This document shows, piece after piece, positions 47,820 to 58,031 of a DNA stretch of 64,000 nt. The stretch comes from Epiperipatus broadwayi (taxonomy: Eukaryota > Onychophora > Udeonychophora > Euonychophora > Peripatidae), in the NCBI GenBank assembly GCA_028023455.1, contig JAQFVV010000012.1, positions 2,694,023-2,758,022 on the forward strand, written 5' to 3'. The notes below the pieces were generated by a model, which made no database searches, was not told the origin of the DNA, and saw nothing but the letters and a program-made list of their open reading frames with translations. Both the position numbers and the translations under genes were made by a program. Numbering within the stretch: position 1 is the first letter of the stretch; the number at the start of each line of letters is the position of its first letter.

Positions 47820-50450
47820 GTCTATTTTCAGTCTAAAATAGATTAAGACCAGCTCTCTTGAACTTGATCTCGCTCATCCTTCAAAATTTGCTGTATCATT
47901 GTAACCATTAACATACATCTGGGGATTACCCAAAGGCAGTCACAAATGAGTATAAATACCACCACATTTCCTAACTAAAGGAGCCCTACATGTTATTTTT
48001 TAACGCTGTTGCTGGGGAAAGTTACGTTACTCAGAAACGTAAAATGGTGAGTGAGTAGAATTTAGATTTGCTTCCCCGATCTTTCCAAGATCTAACCAAT
48101 GCCAAAGTTCTCGTAAGCCATTGTTTCCAAACTACTGCCAAAATGAACTGTATATTACATAAGGAATGGACTGAAACTCCAATTTTGTCAAAATACTGCT
48201 AAATTAACTATATTTTGTAAAACATGGAAGCAACACGTGTGCATACGGCCGTGAAGTCATCTGAAAGAAAGGTAATTCCCTGCTGCAAAATGAACTCTAA
48301 TGCTTTCATCTTAATAATCCTCTTAATCATAAAAAGTAAACTTCAACCTTCAATAATGTTAATTCCAATCACCTAATGTATGTCTTTTTAAATATCTCTA
48401 GTTTTGTAATCCTTATAATTTTAAAATGTAATTCTTTATTTTTCCATTGGTAATGCTAAACTGATTAATTGCTTAAACATGACCTTCTTTTTGATTTCTT
48501 TTTGCTTTTATATTTAAATTGTATTTTACTTTCTAAACTCGAATGCTAGGTTTACACTCTTATTGTATTTTTATTTTAAATGTGGCAATTTTTTTTATTT
48601 AATATTATGCAAATCATACCAATTTTAATATGCTAATGACTAAATCTGGCGAATCAATCTTATTTTATTTTTGCTATTCCGCCATTAGGGAATATTTAAC
48701 CGTAAATATAAGTTTTCTTACTACACTATAAAATTCGCCCGATTGAGAAGTACTCCTAAACTATGTTTTATTAATTAATATTATGCCATACAATGCTATT
48801 TAAACTAAATTATTTACTATTATTTCATGCTATTGATCAATATTATAGAAGTTTTGTATTAAATAAATTAAATTCAGATCCTCATTTTAAGTGATGATTC
48901 ATTATATAAGTAGCCTGCCACCTAACGATAATTTAAGTAATTAATTTCTCAGGCATGTTAATACATGTTTAACGAAGGGATTCTTAATTTTTATATTCTA
49001 TTAGTAATGTGTCAGATAATTTCTTTAAGTAAATTGTATGCCCCCTTTTGGAGATTGCTTGCACATAATTATTTCATTATGCTAGGCTTAATTACTATTT
49101 TAGGCCAGATAAATCAGGGTTAAGACAAACCTGAAAGCCTTTGCAACATGTCCTGATGATAGCGTTCATAAATCAAAAGTTGCTTTATCATACTTTCTCT
49201 CGTTATTGGAATCCATAAAGCACATTTCTCAGCGGAGTGTGGAGGCCCCAATTCCCACAGATTGTGCTGGTTGTGTAAACGCTGCTATGGGTTAATATTT
49301 GATAAATCGGAACCATGGTATCTTGCCGACTACCTCCTCGGATGCTATCTTTCACAAGCCTATATTCTTTGTCCTCAAGTTGATGAAGCTTCTCATCCTC
49401 TCAAACATTATCATCCGGTCCACATGCTATCGTTCATACTTCCTCATATATTTTAGATGCCTGTAAGCCGTGATGATATGATTTTCCTAAGCTATCCCAA
49501 GTTCTTGTTATAATATAAATTTAATTTGCCTTATTATATATTACCACTTATTAGCGCTGTCCATCCTTCGTTTCACCACTATTAAATACGTTAATAATTA
49601 ACTATTAATAAAAACTATAAAAGTCGAGTCATGTGACAATGTCAAAATAGTTATGCTTTTCCTTATTCTTTTCATAAATCATAAGTGGCGAATCATCTCA
49701 TAATGTCCCAAAATAATTAATCTATTGTCAATGTAACTCGAATGAAATCCAGGTGTAATCCAAGCTCACTAGATCATTTATTATTTAAAATGTAATAGTT
49801 ATAATAAAAGCCCACTTACAATTATTGAATTTTGTTATATTCTATGTAACTTGAAATCTTATAAATATTCATTCTAAAAGCCCATGTATGGCTATTGCAG
49901 TCTGTCATAGTTTTAATGATTTAAAAATGTCATAGCGTAAATAATAGAAACCCATTAAATTGTATTAGCATATTAAGCCACATCGGTTCAAATAATTAAT
50001 TTCTTACCATGTATGTTTAGTAATGCATATCCATCAACCCTTAAGATATGTTATTAAGGTTAATATGGAATGCCTAAGGGACCGTAAGTGAAACCTAGAT
50101 TGAGTATTCTTTGTATAGTTAAGGTTCAAACTTATTGTAAATCTCTATATCCAGCTATTCACATATTAATCGATTCTTATTATTAATATCATGCTAAATA
50201 AATTCATATTTAATAATTTATCTTTTGGAGATTTTATTGGTTCATGCGTGCACATCTGTTATTATGTTACGTTATCATTTAGTTAAGCATTAGGTCTCTT
50301 GTGTCTCTGCTGACTCTCTGGGCCGGAGATAATTGAAAGGTAGGCTGCTATCATCATAAATGTTGTTTGTAATGGTATAGACTTGGGAAGTGGGCAATAG
50401 GGCGGAGTTCATGAGTATCCCTGACCTGTGTATCTCATATATGATTGAAT
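47820..50450. other. more complex, non-repetitive stretch of unknown nature
   Basis: Sequence complexity and G+C are higher than in most of the window, and microsatellites are absent for 2.6 kb. A potential short coding exon on the plus strand runs from ATG at 48222 for 16 codons (MEATRVHTAVKSSERK) to AAAG/GTAATT, a fair 5' splice site. GAAAG/GTAGGC near 50335 is another splice-like site. A 64-codon frame at 49262-49456 is Cys- and Tyr-rich but unrecognised. This could be low-copy host sequence, such as untranslated exons or a gene edge, or an unknown element. Confidence 0.3.
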
Positions 50451-50454
50451 TCTA

Positions 50455-51585
50455 GGTACTTTTGCTTAAATGCTAATTCTTGTTAGATGAACATACAATT
50501 CTGACTGGTACAATATTTTCTTTTTTTTCTTTTTTTATTGCAGTCATAACTGTTATTACATAGATACTACAAATGAAATAGCTAATATCTTAAACATACA
50601 TATTTTTATGTTCACAATGTGTTCTATTTAAAATAGGATAATATATAAAATATATACTTCCAACACAATATTATGAATATGTAAGTTAAATTATTTTAGT
50701 TTGTATTAATTTAAAGAGTGCAATATTTATTTTCAAAGTCAAAATATTTTTTATGTAATAATTTATGAAATATTATTTTATTTTGTCTATTTCTATAAAA
50801 AAAAAATATTGATTTTGGAATGCAGAACAAATCTAATTTTAATATTTCGGTAAAAATTGAGTGTATCCCTAGTTTCGATGTTAAATATTATGTCAATCAT
50901 AACAGAGTTATAAATAGGACTGGTAATTTAAAATTGCTCTCTAATACTTTGGCTGTCACGTAAACAATTACAAGCATATATATATATAGTTTTTTTAATA
51001 TAATAACTGTCAAATAATGGATTAGAAAAAGAATATATTTGTTTGGAAAACTGAAATGGTTTTATGAAGTATTTGAAAAGAAAGGAGCCAGGAGAAATAA
51101 AACTTCTAATTTTAAATTCATTTTAAAATTTTCTGTTAAAGAGTTATTGCAATGGAGAAATGAAATGTTTTAATTCTCAAATGTCAGAATTATCTATACA
51201 CTTCTATATACATAAATTATTTTGCCAAAAATATTGTCTAATGATTGCAATGATTTATTTCAATATTAAATTGAGATTAATTTATTTAATATTACCTATG
51301 TTGTAAAAGGATGTCAGCATTCACTTATTTTAAACAACATTATTTATAATATTAATCATGTTATTATTCAAAGGATTATAAAATAATAACTGGAATTCGC
51401 CTGGAATTGGGAAATATATTTTATCTCCAATAACCATTTAACATATTTTATACCAAACAAATTAATAAATTTATTTGGATTATTCAAAGCTTACAGAACC
51501 TAAACATTCAAACTATTGTGCTTCTCTGGAATGTATATAGGGATTTTATTTAGGCAATATGTAAATATATGTGTGTATGTATATA
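50455..51585. other. A+T-rich stretch, nothing recognised
   Basis: No frames or repeats recognised. Confidence 0.45.
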
Positions 51586-51634
51586 TATAAAAGACATATT
51601 TTGCAGGTTCATCCATGTTAAAAAATTTAAATAC

Positions 51635-51690
51635 TGATATACCGACATTTCAACTTAATCACACAAGTCATCCACTGGGTGATAAAAATT
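51635..51690 (-). ncRNA. hammerhead-like relic in PLE-1 3' region
   Basis: Minus strand: ACC, CAGTGGATGA, a stem-II-like hairpin (CTTG...AAG), TTGAAATGTC and GGTAT. GATGA, GAAA and GTC lie in hammerhead order, and ACC/GGT could form stem I. However, CUGANGA has extra bases and stem II is asymmetric. The plus-strand copy at 55511-55560 is the same, with a better CTTG/CAAG stem. Derivation from a hammerhead is plausible but not demonstrated. Confidence 0.35.
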
Positions 51691-51839
51691 AGAAAGATGG
51701 TTGTAGAGGCGCTACAATCACTGATTTGGAAAAAACCTTAAAGTTCCACCAATAACAAAAATGTTAAATTAAGAATATAATTGTTAATTAGAGAAGATAT
51801 AAATTAGTATTAAAGTTTATTGGCTTAAGGTTTTTGAGG

Positions 51840-52250
51840 GTCCATGCCTCATATTCATAGCCTTCATAAAATGTATAATAAAATATATGCAAATACAAAT
51901 ATTCAAATAAGCTAGTATTATGTAGCCCATTTCTTCGAAATCTCAAAGCAAGTGTCTTTTCTATTAATGGCATGGATGTTTCCATTGATGTAAAATGCTT
52001 CTTTTATTTTTCTTTTGTGATCATTTGATTCTGAGCACAATATTATGGGATTGGACGGTGTGAATTGTGTCCAGATTGTTTAGCATGCTCTAAAATACAG
52101 AGGATGTGTTGCTGTTTTTCTGAGCTCTCTTAAATGTGTAAATATATTGAGCCAGTCTAGTATTGATTGTAGCTTTCATTTCACCATAATATATAGCCTG
52201 GCATCTGGCCTGAGGGCAGGCAATAGAGTACACCACATGTGGGGTGAACA
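51840..52250 (-). pseudogene. PLE-1 GIY-YIG endonuclease domain and C-terminus, broken
   Basis: Minus-strand frames give GVLYCLPSGQMPGYI (the G-[IV]-x-Y ... Y-I halves of GIY-YIG, with the usual PLE Cys pair lost). EHAKQSGHNS follows, then in another frame SNDHKRKIKEAFYINGNIHA and INRKDTCFEISKKW, the conserved PLE terminus (K-x-R-x-x-EA...INR). Frameshifts lie between the parts. The 65-codon frame METSMPLIEK on this strand is a shadow of that terminus, as is its mirror image at 54918-55115. Confidence 0.65.
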
Positions 52251-52304
52251 ATTGATCAATGTGGTCTTTAGAGTTTAATCAATCTATTAGAATTAGGTGG
52301 AGTT

Positions 52305-52670
52305 CTAACTTATGTTAAATTTATCATTTAATACTTTCATTAGTTTGTTAGATATTTTAGGAATGTAAGGGATTGTTATTCTAGGTAGATTGGTGCGAGG
52401 TACATTATTGTTTATTGTATTATTAAATTTTATGATTTTATTTTTAATAGCTTTGAATTTGAACCCTGATGCTAATAGATCTTTAATATAATTGTTTATG
52501 TTTTCTTTCCAGTCTGCTTCATATTTACATAAATAAAAGTTTCTAAACAAAAATGCATTAAGGCCAGCAAATTTATGCGATGCAGGTGAGTTAGAGTTAG
52601 GGTGGATACAGCTGCAAATTTCAAATGGTTTAACAATCATTTTGTAATCTATTAAGTGGTGATTTCTCAA
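52305..52670 (-). pseudogene. PLE-1 reverse transcriptase, thumb and linker
   Basis: Open for 121 codons. It includes CSCIHPNSNSPASHKFAGLN (the H-P-x-S-x-x-S-x-x-HK thumb motif of PLEs), then ADWKENINNYIKDLLASGFK, equivalent to the E-x-x-x-I-x-x-x-L-x-x-x-G-[YF] block before the endonuclease. One frame shift separates it from the palm fragment upstream. Confidence 0.8.
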
Positions 52671-52735
52671 TAAAAAGAGGTTGAGATATTTAAGTTCTTT
52701 ATTATTTTCATATGTGATGGTGAATGAAAGTTTGG

Positions 52736-52933
52736 TTAAGTTTTGTAAATCACGTATATATTTAAAGTATTATCTTTAGAGGTTATGATAAAGATATCGT
52801 CTACATAACGAATATATATAAAGTCTTGTTTGATTTTGTGATATTTTGGAATGATCGATAGCTCGTATTTATTTAAATATATGATAGATAAAACACCACT
52901 GATAGGAAGGCCCATGGGCCATCCATCTTGCAT
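52736..52933 (-). pseudogene. PLE-1 reverse transcriptase, motifs B and C
   Basis: 65 codons containing DGWPMGLPISGVLSIIYLN (motif B, MG-x-P-[IL]-S) and YIRYVDDIFII (motif C, with both catalytic Asp residues kept). Ends in a premature stop shortly after motif D begins. The spacing to the motif A fragment is normal but the frame is interrupted. Confidence 0.85.
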
Positions 52934-53053
52934 TTTGTACCACTTGTTTTAAAAGAGTGTAAATATATGGGAATCAAGCCATGACAGGAAAGCAATAATG
53001 AATTTAACTCTTTCACTAGGGCAATGTGCTCACAGTAGCTCTTTGTGTACTAT

Positions 53054-53467
53054 TTAGATGGATGCTTTTCTATTAATTGATCCATATAGTTCCTTCACAT
53101 CCATTGTAGCCATAATTGAAGTCTGAGAGATTTGAGTATTTTTGATTTTGGAGATGAATTGGAGAGATGAGTTGATCGTGTATAGGCCAAAATTAAGGTA
53201 ATCTGTAAGTAATTGATTGATTAATTGGGCTGCTTCAAAATAATGCACACCACCAAAATCCATCATCAATCTAAGCGGTTCACTTGTTTTATGTAGTTTT
53301 AAATTGGCAAACATTGGGGGGGGGTCTAGTGGCAGAAGGGTAAATCCTGTAACATCGGATTTAGTAATCCCTTTATCCTTGAAAGTCCGAAGCACATTGT
53401 TAATAAATTTATCTCGATCTAGTTTAATATTAAAAGAGTTATCATGCACCAACTTTAACTCTTTCAT
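53054..53467 (-). pseudogene. PLE-1 reverse transcriptase, fingers and motif A
   Basis: 137 codons. FANLKLHKTSEPLRLMMDFG corresponds to the PKxHK-x-x-x-PLRPI-x-[DS] motif of PLE polymerases. AAQLINQLL follows, and IMATMDVKELYGSI is motif A with its catalytic Asp (MDV) followed by LYGSI in place of the usual LF/YTNI. Premature end after motif A. Confidence 0.85.
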
Positions 53468-53479
53468 GGATCATTTCTA

Positions 53480-54130
53480 TTATTGAACAAGTGAAGTAAA
53501 ACTCTAAAACTTTTAATTGGTTTTAATTGGTCAAGTGACAAACTCTTGATAGAAATATTTTCATCTTTTAATATATATTAATTTTAGTTTCATTTTCAAA
53601 AAGTATATTAATTATTTGTAATGTTAGAAAAGTAAACGAAAGTTATTTCAAAAATATATTTTTATTTGTATTTTATAGAAATATTCCAAAATGGAAAAAT
53701 CAAAGAAAAGATTGTAGCAAATTACAAGCAATGCAAACATCATTTAAATCCCTCCCAGATTTACATTATGAAAAAGTGAAGAACTTTTTAGTAAAATCTT
53801 AGCAGTTTTTCTAAAAATAATTATATTTTCAATATATTTTAACCAAAATACATTCTAATAAATGCCAGAAAAATAATCTAAAACATTAATCTTTGTTTTA
53901 AACTGAAATAAACAGCTTCATGTAATCTAAACTCTTGACAGGATGTCAAAATTGTTGCTAATGTTGATTTATTTTTCAATTTACGATCATGTAAAGTATA
54001 CAATTTTTTAATAAAACCTTACTACTTTTGTAAAATAACTATATTTTCAGCAGATTTTATGAAAATAAGTTGTAAAATGTATGAAAAATAATAAAAAAAC
54101 CACTCTAAAACATATATTTTCATTTTCAGT
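53480..54130. repeat. A+T-rich spacer with ~230-bp direct duplication inside PLE-1
   Basis: Two diverged units (near 53770-53910 and 53990-54130) share AGTAAAATCTTA / ATAAAACCTTA, TATATTTTCA and CTAAAACAT. It may be an intron or an insertion between the PLE N-terminal region and polymerase. Retained introns are known in PLEs. Confidence 0.45.
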
Positions 54131-54169
54131 GGTGAAAATTATTTTTTGGCGGTCTCTTTTTGACCAAAT

Positions 54170-54280
54170 CATCATCAGCCAATCAGCGTTGAGAATGTAT
54201 TGTGACTGGATGTCCCAGCCAATCAGAGTTGTTCTTCTTTTGTTAGAATAAAAACACCCCTAATATTGATTTTTTACTTG
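54170..54280 (+). promoter_or_regulatory. possible promoter: two CCAAT boxes and a TATA-like box
   Basis: AGCCAATCAGCG (54177-54188) and AGCCAATCAGAG (54217-54228) precede GAATAAAAACACC (54246-54258) at about 20-30 bases. The plus orientation would transcribe against PLE-1. No known PLE promoter model supports this, so it is only a composition-based suggestion. Confidence 0.25.
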
Positions 54281-54608
54281 TAAAATAATTCAATAGAGGG
54301 CAGCATCTTACAGGACTTTTGCTAAGCTTTACAACAAGCATATAAGAATCTCTGTAGCTCAAAAAATAACAGTTTTCAAGTGACGTAAAGTCGACGATGC
54401 AATTAAGCATCAAACCCCATTGAAGTGTTAATATTTTAATTTGGTCGTGCATTTTATTTTTATAGTCTGTGTTATTTAGCAAAACAAAACGATTGCCTAG
54501 TCTTCTTTGAGACAAGTAATATTGTGTGTTTTGAAATATTGTTTGGTATTTAATATACTTTTATTTCATGCTTTTTCTTCTTTGTCACCCAAATTGTTAT
54601 TTAATAGT

Positions 54609-54870
54609 TTAGATATATCGGTGATGATAGCGTCTCTTTGTATATATTTTAATGAGACTCGCTTCGATGTCTGCTATTAGTTCGAGTTTAGGAGATCTCC
54701 AACTTCCTCCTATATATTTCGGTCCGAAGGATAAAATTTTCTTGATTTCATATGGTGGTGTAATTGAAGTTTTGTTAATGAACATGTCTGTATTAATCCT
54801 ATGGTGATTTCTGTTTTGCTTGATAGACAAAAAATGTATTTTATTTTCAAATTTTGCTGTATGAAATCTC
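54609..54870 (-). pseudogene. PLE-1 N-terminal region
   Basis: Contains NKTSITPPYEIKKILSFGPK followed by YIGGSWRSPKLELIADIEAS. PPY-x-x-x-x-LS-x-GPK-(F/Y)-x-P...L...IE is the conserved N-terminal motif of PLE proteins. A frame shift near 54640 leads into DAIITDISKLLNNN. Bases above 54870 belong to the inverted 3' copy, so the true N-terminus is missing. Confidence 0.75.
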
Positions 54871-54874
54871 TCAA

Positions 54875-55620
54875 TTTTATGATCACAAAAGAAAAATAAA
54901 GGAGGCATTTTACATCAATGGAAACATCCATGCCATTAATAAAAAAGACACTTGCTTTGAGATCTCGAAGAAATGTGCTATGTAATACTAGCTTATTTGA
55001 ATATTTGTATTTGCATATATTTTATTATACATTTTATGAAGGCTATGAATATGAGGCATGGATCCTCGAAAACGTTAAGCCGATAAACTTTAATACTAAT
55101 TTATATCTTCTCTAATTAACAATTATATATTTTACATAATATTGGGAAGTAAAGCTATAAATTAAGAATGTTGTTTAAAAAAATCTTTCCAAATAGAAGG
55201 AAGTTTGCATGTATCATCATCAGCAGCACTCTCACTCCATACTATAGATTCAGGTCGTAAAATTGATTTTTCTAGTACCAGGATCATACCCAGATGTGAT
55301 AATCTCTTCCAGTGCAAAATTAGAGAAGTCATTGAGATACATAAAAGGCCAGATTGTATCAATAAGCAAGATGATACATGCAAACTTCCTATTATTTGGA
55401 AATATTTTTTTAAAAAAACATTCTTAATTTAACATTTTTGCTATTAGTGGAACTTTAATATTTTTTTAAATCAGTGATTGTAGAGTCTCTATAATCGTCT
55501 TTCTATCTTTTATCAGCCAGTGGATGACTTGTGTGATCAAGTTGAAATGTCAGTATATCAATATTTAAATTTTTTAACATGGATGAACCCGCAAAAATAT
55601 CTTTTATATATGCAACCTGT
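54875..55620 (+). repeat. inverted copy of PLE-1 3' end (pseudo-LTR-like)
   Basis: Reads DHKRKIKEAFYINGNIHA and INKKDTCFEISKK in the plus sense, then the same untranslated sequence as 51590-51800 in reverse orientation. It carries one ~290-bp insert (55132-55430). Includes the hammerhead-like relic at 55511-55560. Confidence 0.85.
55132..55432. mobile_element. nested foldback from a second PLE family's 3' terminus
   Basis: Absent from the equivalent place at about 51.77 kb, so it is an insertion. Arms AAGGAAGTTTGCATGTATCATC and GATGATACATGCAAACTTCC are inverted. Both arms translate to the end of a PLE protein: plus, IREVIEIHKRPDCINKQD and DTCKLPIIWKYFF; minus, DDDTCKLPSIWKDFF. R-EA-x-EI-x-K-x-P-x-[IL]N-x-x-D is the typical PLE terminus, and the protein differs from PLE-1. 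Thus it is two head-to-head 3' ends of another PLE. Confidence 0.7.
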
Positions 55621-55624
55621 GAAA

Positions 55625-57060
55625 ATCTTCGTATCAATATATATATATATATATATTCATTCATTTATATTATATTTTGATTATAATTATTGGTTCTTAT
55701 GCTTGTATTTTAATAAATTGTCTATTCACATATAAAAGTAGAAGAAAGTTTAAATCTTAATTTAAGCAAGATTATATTCTAAATTTAATATTTAAAATTT
55801 TAATTTATTAAAGTCTGACGTGTTTATTTGTTGATTGAATATTGTTTCAATATGTATATTGTATGTATTGAAAATCTAGATGAATATATAATAACACTGG
55901 CTTATTGGTACCATATTTTATAAGTAAGAAAAACAAATAAACATACATAGTCTTGTTTTATTTTAATTTATTTATCAAAGTAAATTATATAGTGTGGATA
56001 TTATATAATTATCATTACCTTCTTTTATTTTCATTGTGTGTTTGTTTAACAACTTTTTATTTTCACATGGACTTTATTATAAGACATGAAAAATATAAAA
56101 TATATACCTTTACCTTTTGCAAATATCTATCTTCTCTAGTAGTAATTCATATGAAAGATATACTTAGTGATGTTTAGTTAGAATGCGTATCACAATATAT
56201 TTTACAGTTAATTTAGAATTTTATTATTAATAATATATATTGATTTACTTGAATAAATAAATTCAATTCAGTGATTATTTTAATTAGGCATGTACACTTA
56301 TTTGCTGATGTAATTTTAAATACTTACAGACTACATATTAATTTATATGTTATACTTTTTACGTTAAATGATTATGAAATAAACATGAAAACATCAATTG
56401 CATTGGTAAGTGCATATATAGTTTTATATTATTTTATATATTAAATTATTATTTGATTTAGCTGCAACTAACATTTAATAAATCAGTATTTCGTGATCTT
56501 GACAGGTATATATTTACAAATATAAATCTAAAGTACTTATACCGATTGACTTTATTTAAATAGGTTTCGATAATATACTTAATTTAATTAAATGACAGTA
56601 AAATTATAAATGATGTTTCGATACTTTATATATGATAAATTAATGAATTTAAAGATGAATCTTTTTTTTTAGTTTATCTATTATCTAAATTAATTATTTT
56701 AATTTAGAAATAAATAATTCCATTGAAAGAATATAAATTTCAGGGATATTAGTATTATTAATATTACAGTAAATATATCATTACAAGTTCATAGTGGGAT
56801 AATATAACTTTATGCATATTAGAATAACCATTTATTAAATATTATTTTAGATAGAGTACTTTAACAGGAATACATATTTTAAATTATTTAATCTTGAATT
56901 ATAATTAAAGTGTTATTGTGGATTGAGATAGATTAAGTGATTTATCAAAGTTATAGGTTTGACAATTGATCATAAGATCATTATAGATATTTTAATAATC
57001 ATTTGCAATATCTATTTTATGTAAATAAGCATTTATTTTTATAGTGCTATGTCTTATAAA
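55625..57060. other. A+T-rich stretch, nothing recognised
   Basis: (TA)n at 55638-55655. No genes or repeats otherwise. Confidence 0.45.
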
Positions 57061-57066
57061 TTGTTA

Positions 57067-57394
57067 TACATTAAAAATCAGCCTTTTCAAGCTATTGTGC
57101 ATGCACTTTTTACGAGTGTTAATAATAAATGAATACTTTCATTCCCAACACAAGATATAGTACTTATGAAAGAATAAAATAAATCCACTTATTGTGAGTG
57201 GTCTATCCTCACACTTTTATTTCCAGTACTTAAGATTTGCCCATTTTTAAGCATTTGGGTTGGAAAGAATAAGTGGATTAATTTTATTCTTTTGTAATTA
57301 CTATATCTTGTGTTGGGAATGAAAGTATTCATTTATTATTAACACTCATAAAAAGTGCATGCACAACAGCTTGAAAAGGCTGATCTTTAATGTA
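57067..57394. mobile_element. palindromic MITE, same family as 28.3 kb, with nested insert
   Basis: TACATTAAAAATCAGCC at the left and GGCTGATCTTTAATGTA at the right, with arms containing TGCATGCACTTTTTA and AATAATAAATGAATACTTTC in inverse. The centre holds a further pair of inverted words, AAAGAATAAAATAAATCCAC and GTGGATTAATTTTATTCTTT, enclosing about 80 bases. This looks like a second palindromic element inserted in the first. Non-coding. Confidence 0.88.
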
Positions 57395-57808
57395 TTTCAA
57401 TATCTATTTTATATAAAATTATGTTTGAATTAGTCTAATAATTTTAGAGCAAAAATATTTTGATACATTCAGAGTAAATAATGACTATTATCATTAGATA
57501 TTTTAATATAATTTTAAATTATTGTTTGTCCGATATCTGTTATTATAATTTATTATTTAACTAAGGAGAGAAATATTTTTAGTGTTATAAAATTAACATC
57601 TGTGTACGTTATGATTGATATTTGATCAAATTAACTATCAGGACATAGTTCATTCAAATTTGAGTATTGTTAATGTGATACATGTTTAATTACAAAAAAT
57701 AAGCTTCTGATATTCACACCTATTTTAGAATAGAATTTTGACCACACCAAGCATATTATAGTTGGTGATAATTTAGTGTCTAATATTTAAACTTTGTTAA
57801 GCAAAAAT

Positions 57809-57861
57809 ATAATCTGTTACAATATATATATATATATATATATATATTGTAACAGATTATA
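57809..57861. repeat. perfect (TA)n-centred palindrome
   Basis: TAATCTGTTACAATATA on the left is mirrored by TATATTGTAACAGATTA on the right around a TA run. It is followed by a second (TA)n to 57897. Such a sequence could extrude as a cruciform. Confidence 0.9.
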
Positions 57862-57898
<37 letters not shown>

Positions 57899-57955
57899 AA
57901 TCAAAACTACCCCAAAACTAAAATTAAACCAGACCAGCATAAAAATAATATTAAA

Positions 57956-57999
57956 ACACAACCTAAGGTTTCACTGCTACAAGCAGACTTCTCAAGTGT
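57956..57999 (-). ncRNA. hammerhead-like fold directly 3' of the PLE-2 reading frame
   Basis: Minus strand, starting about 33 bases after the GIY-YIG stop. Stem I pairs ACAC with GTGT. Then TTGAGAA (core position, differing from CUGANGA at C3 and G8) and a stem II with CTGCT-TGT-AGCAG, five perfect pairs. Intact GAAA follows, and stem III is ACC-TTA-GGT with U17. All three helices and the GAAA box are present, so the ancestry is convincing, but the two core changes predict loss of cleavage. Confidence 0.6.
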
Positions 58000-58031
58000 A
58001 AATAACTACCAAAAACTACACAATATATATA

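Larger units (their letters stand above)
51590..55620 (-). mobile_element. broken Penelope-like element (PLE-1) with inverted 3' end at its 5' side
   Basis: A minus-strand element with an N-terminal piece (54609-54870), reverse transcriptase (53467-52305), GIY-YIG remnant (52250-51840) and 3' untranslated part (to 51590). At about 54870 the N-terminal coding sequence is joined head-to-head to a plus-strand copy of the element's own 3' end (54875-55620). The two 3' ends match closely, for example ATGGAAACATCCATGCCATT and CTTTAATACTAATTTATATC. PLEs are known to insert with such partial inverted copies (pseudo-LTRs). The coding part has several frameshifts and stops, and A+T-rich DNA at 53.5-54.6 kb splits the N-terminal part from the polymerase, so it is inactive. 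Confidence 0.85.

Noticed and set aside
49140-49185. CTGATGA near 49154 as a further hammerhead
   Set aside because: No GAAA at the right spacing and no stem II. A chance match.
51788-51985. METSMPLIEK... frame and its mirror at 54.92-55.12 kb, suggesting a conserved small protein
   Set aside because: Conservation is due to inverted copies of the same PLE 3' end. The true PLE frame over these bases is a different one.
53304-53486. 60-codon plus-strand frame
   Set aside because: Antisense shadow of the PLE-1 polymerase fragment.
54243-54515. 90-codon minus-strand frame inside PLE-1
   Set aside because: No PLE motif and no known domain. It lies in the spacer between the N-terminal part and the polymerase.
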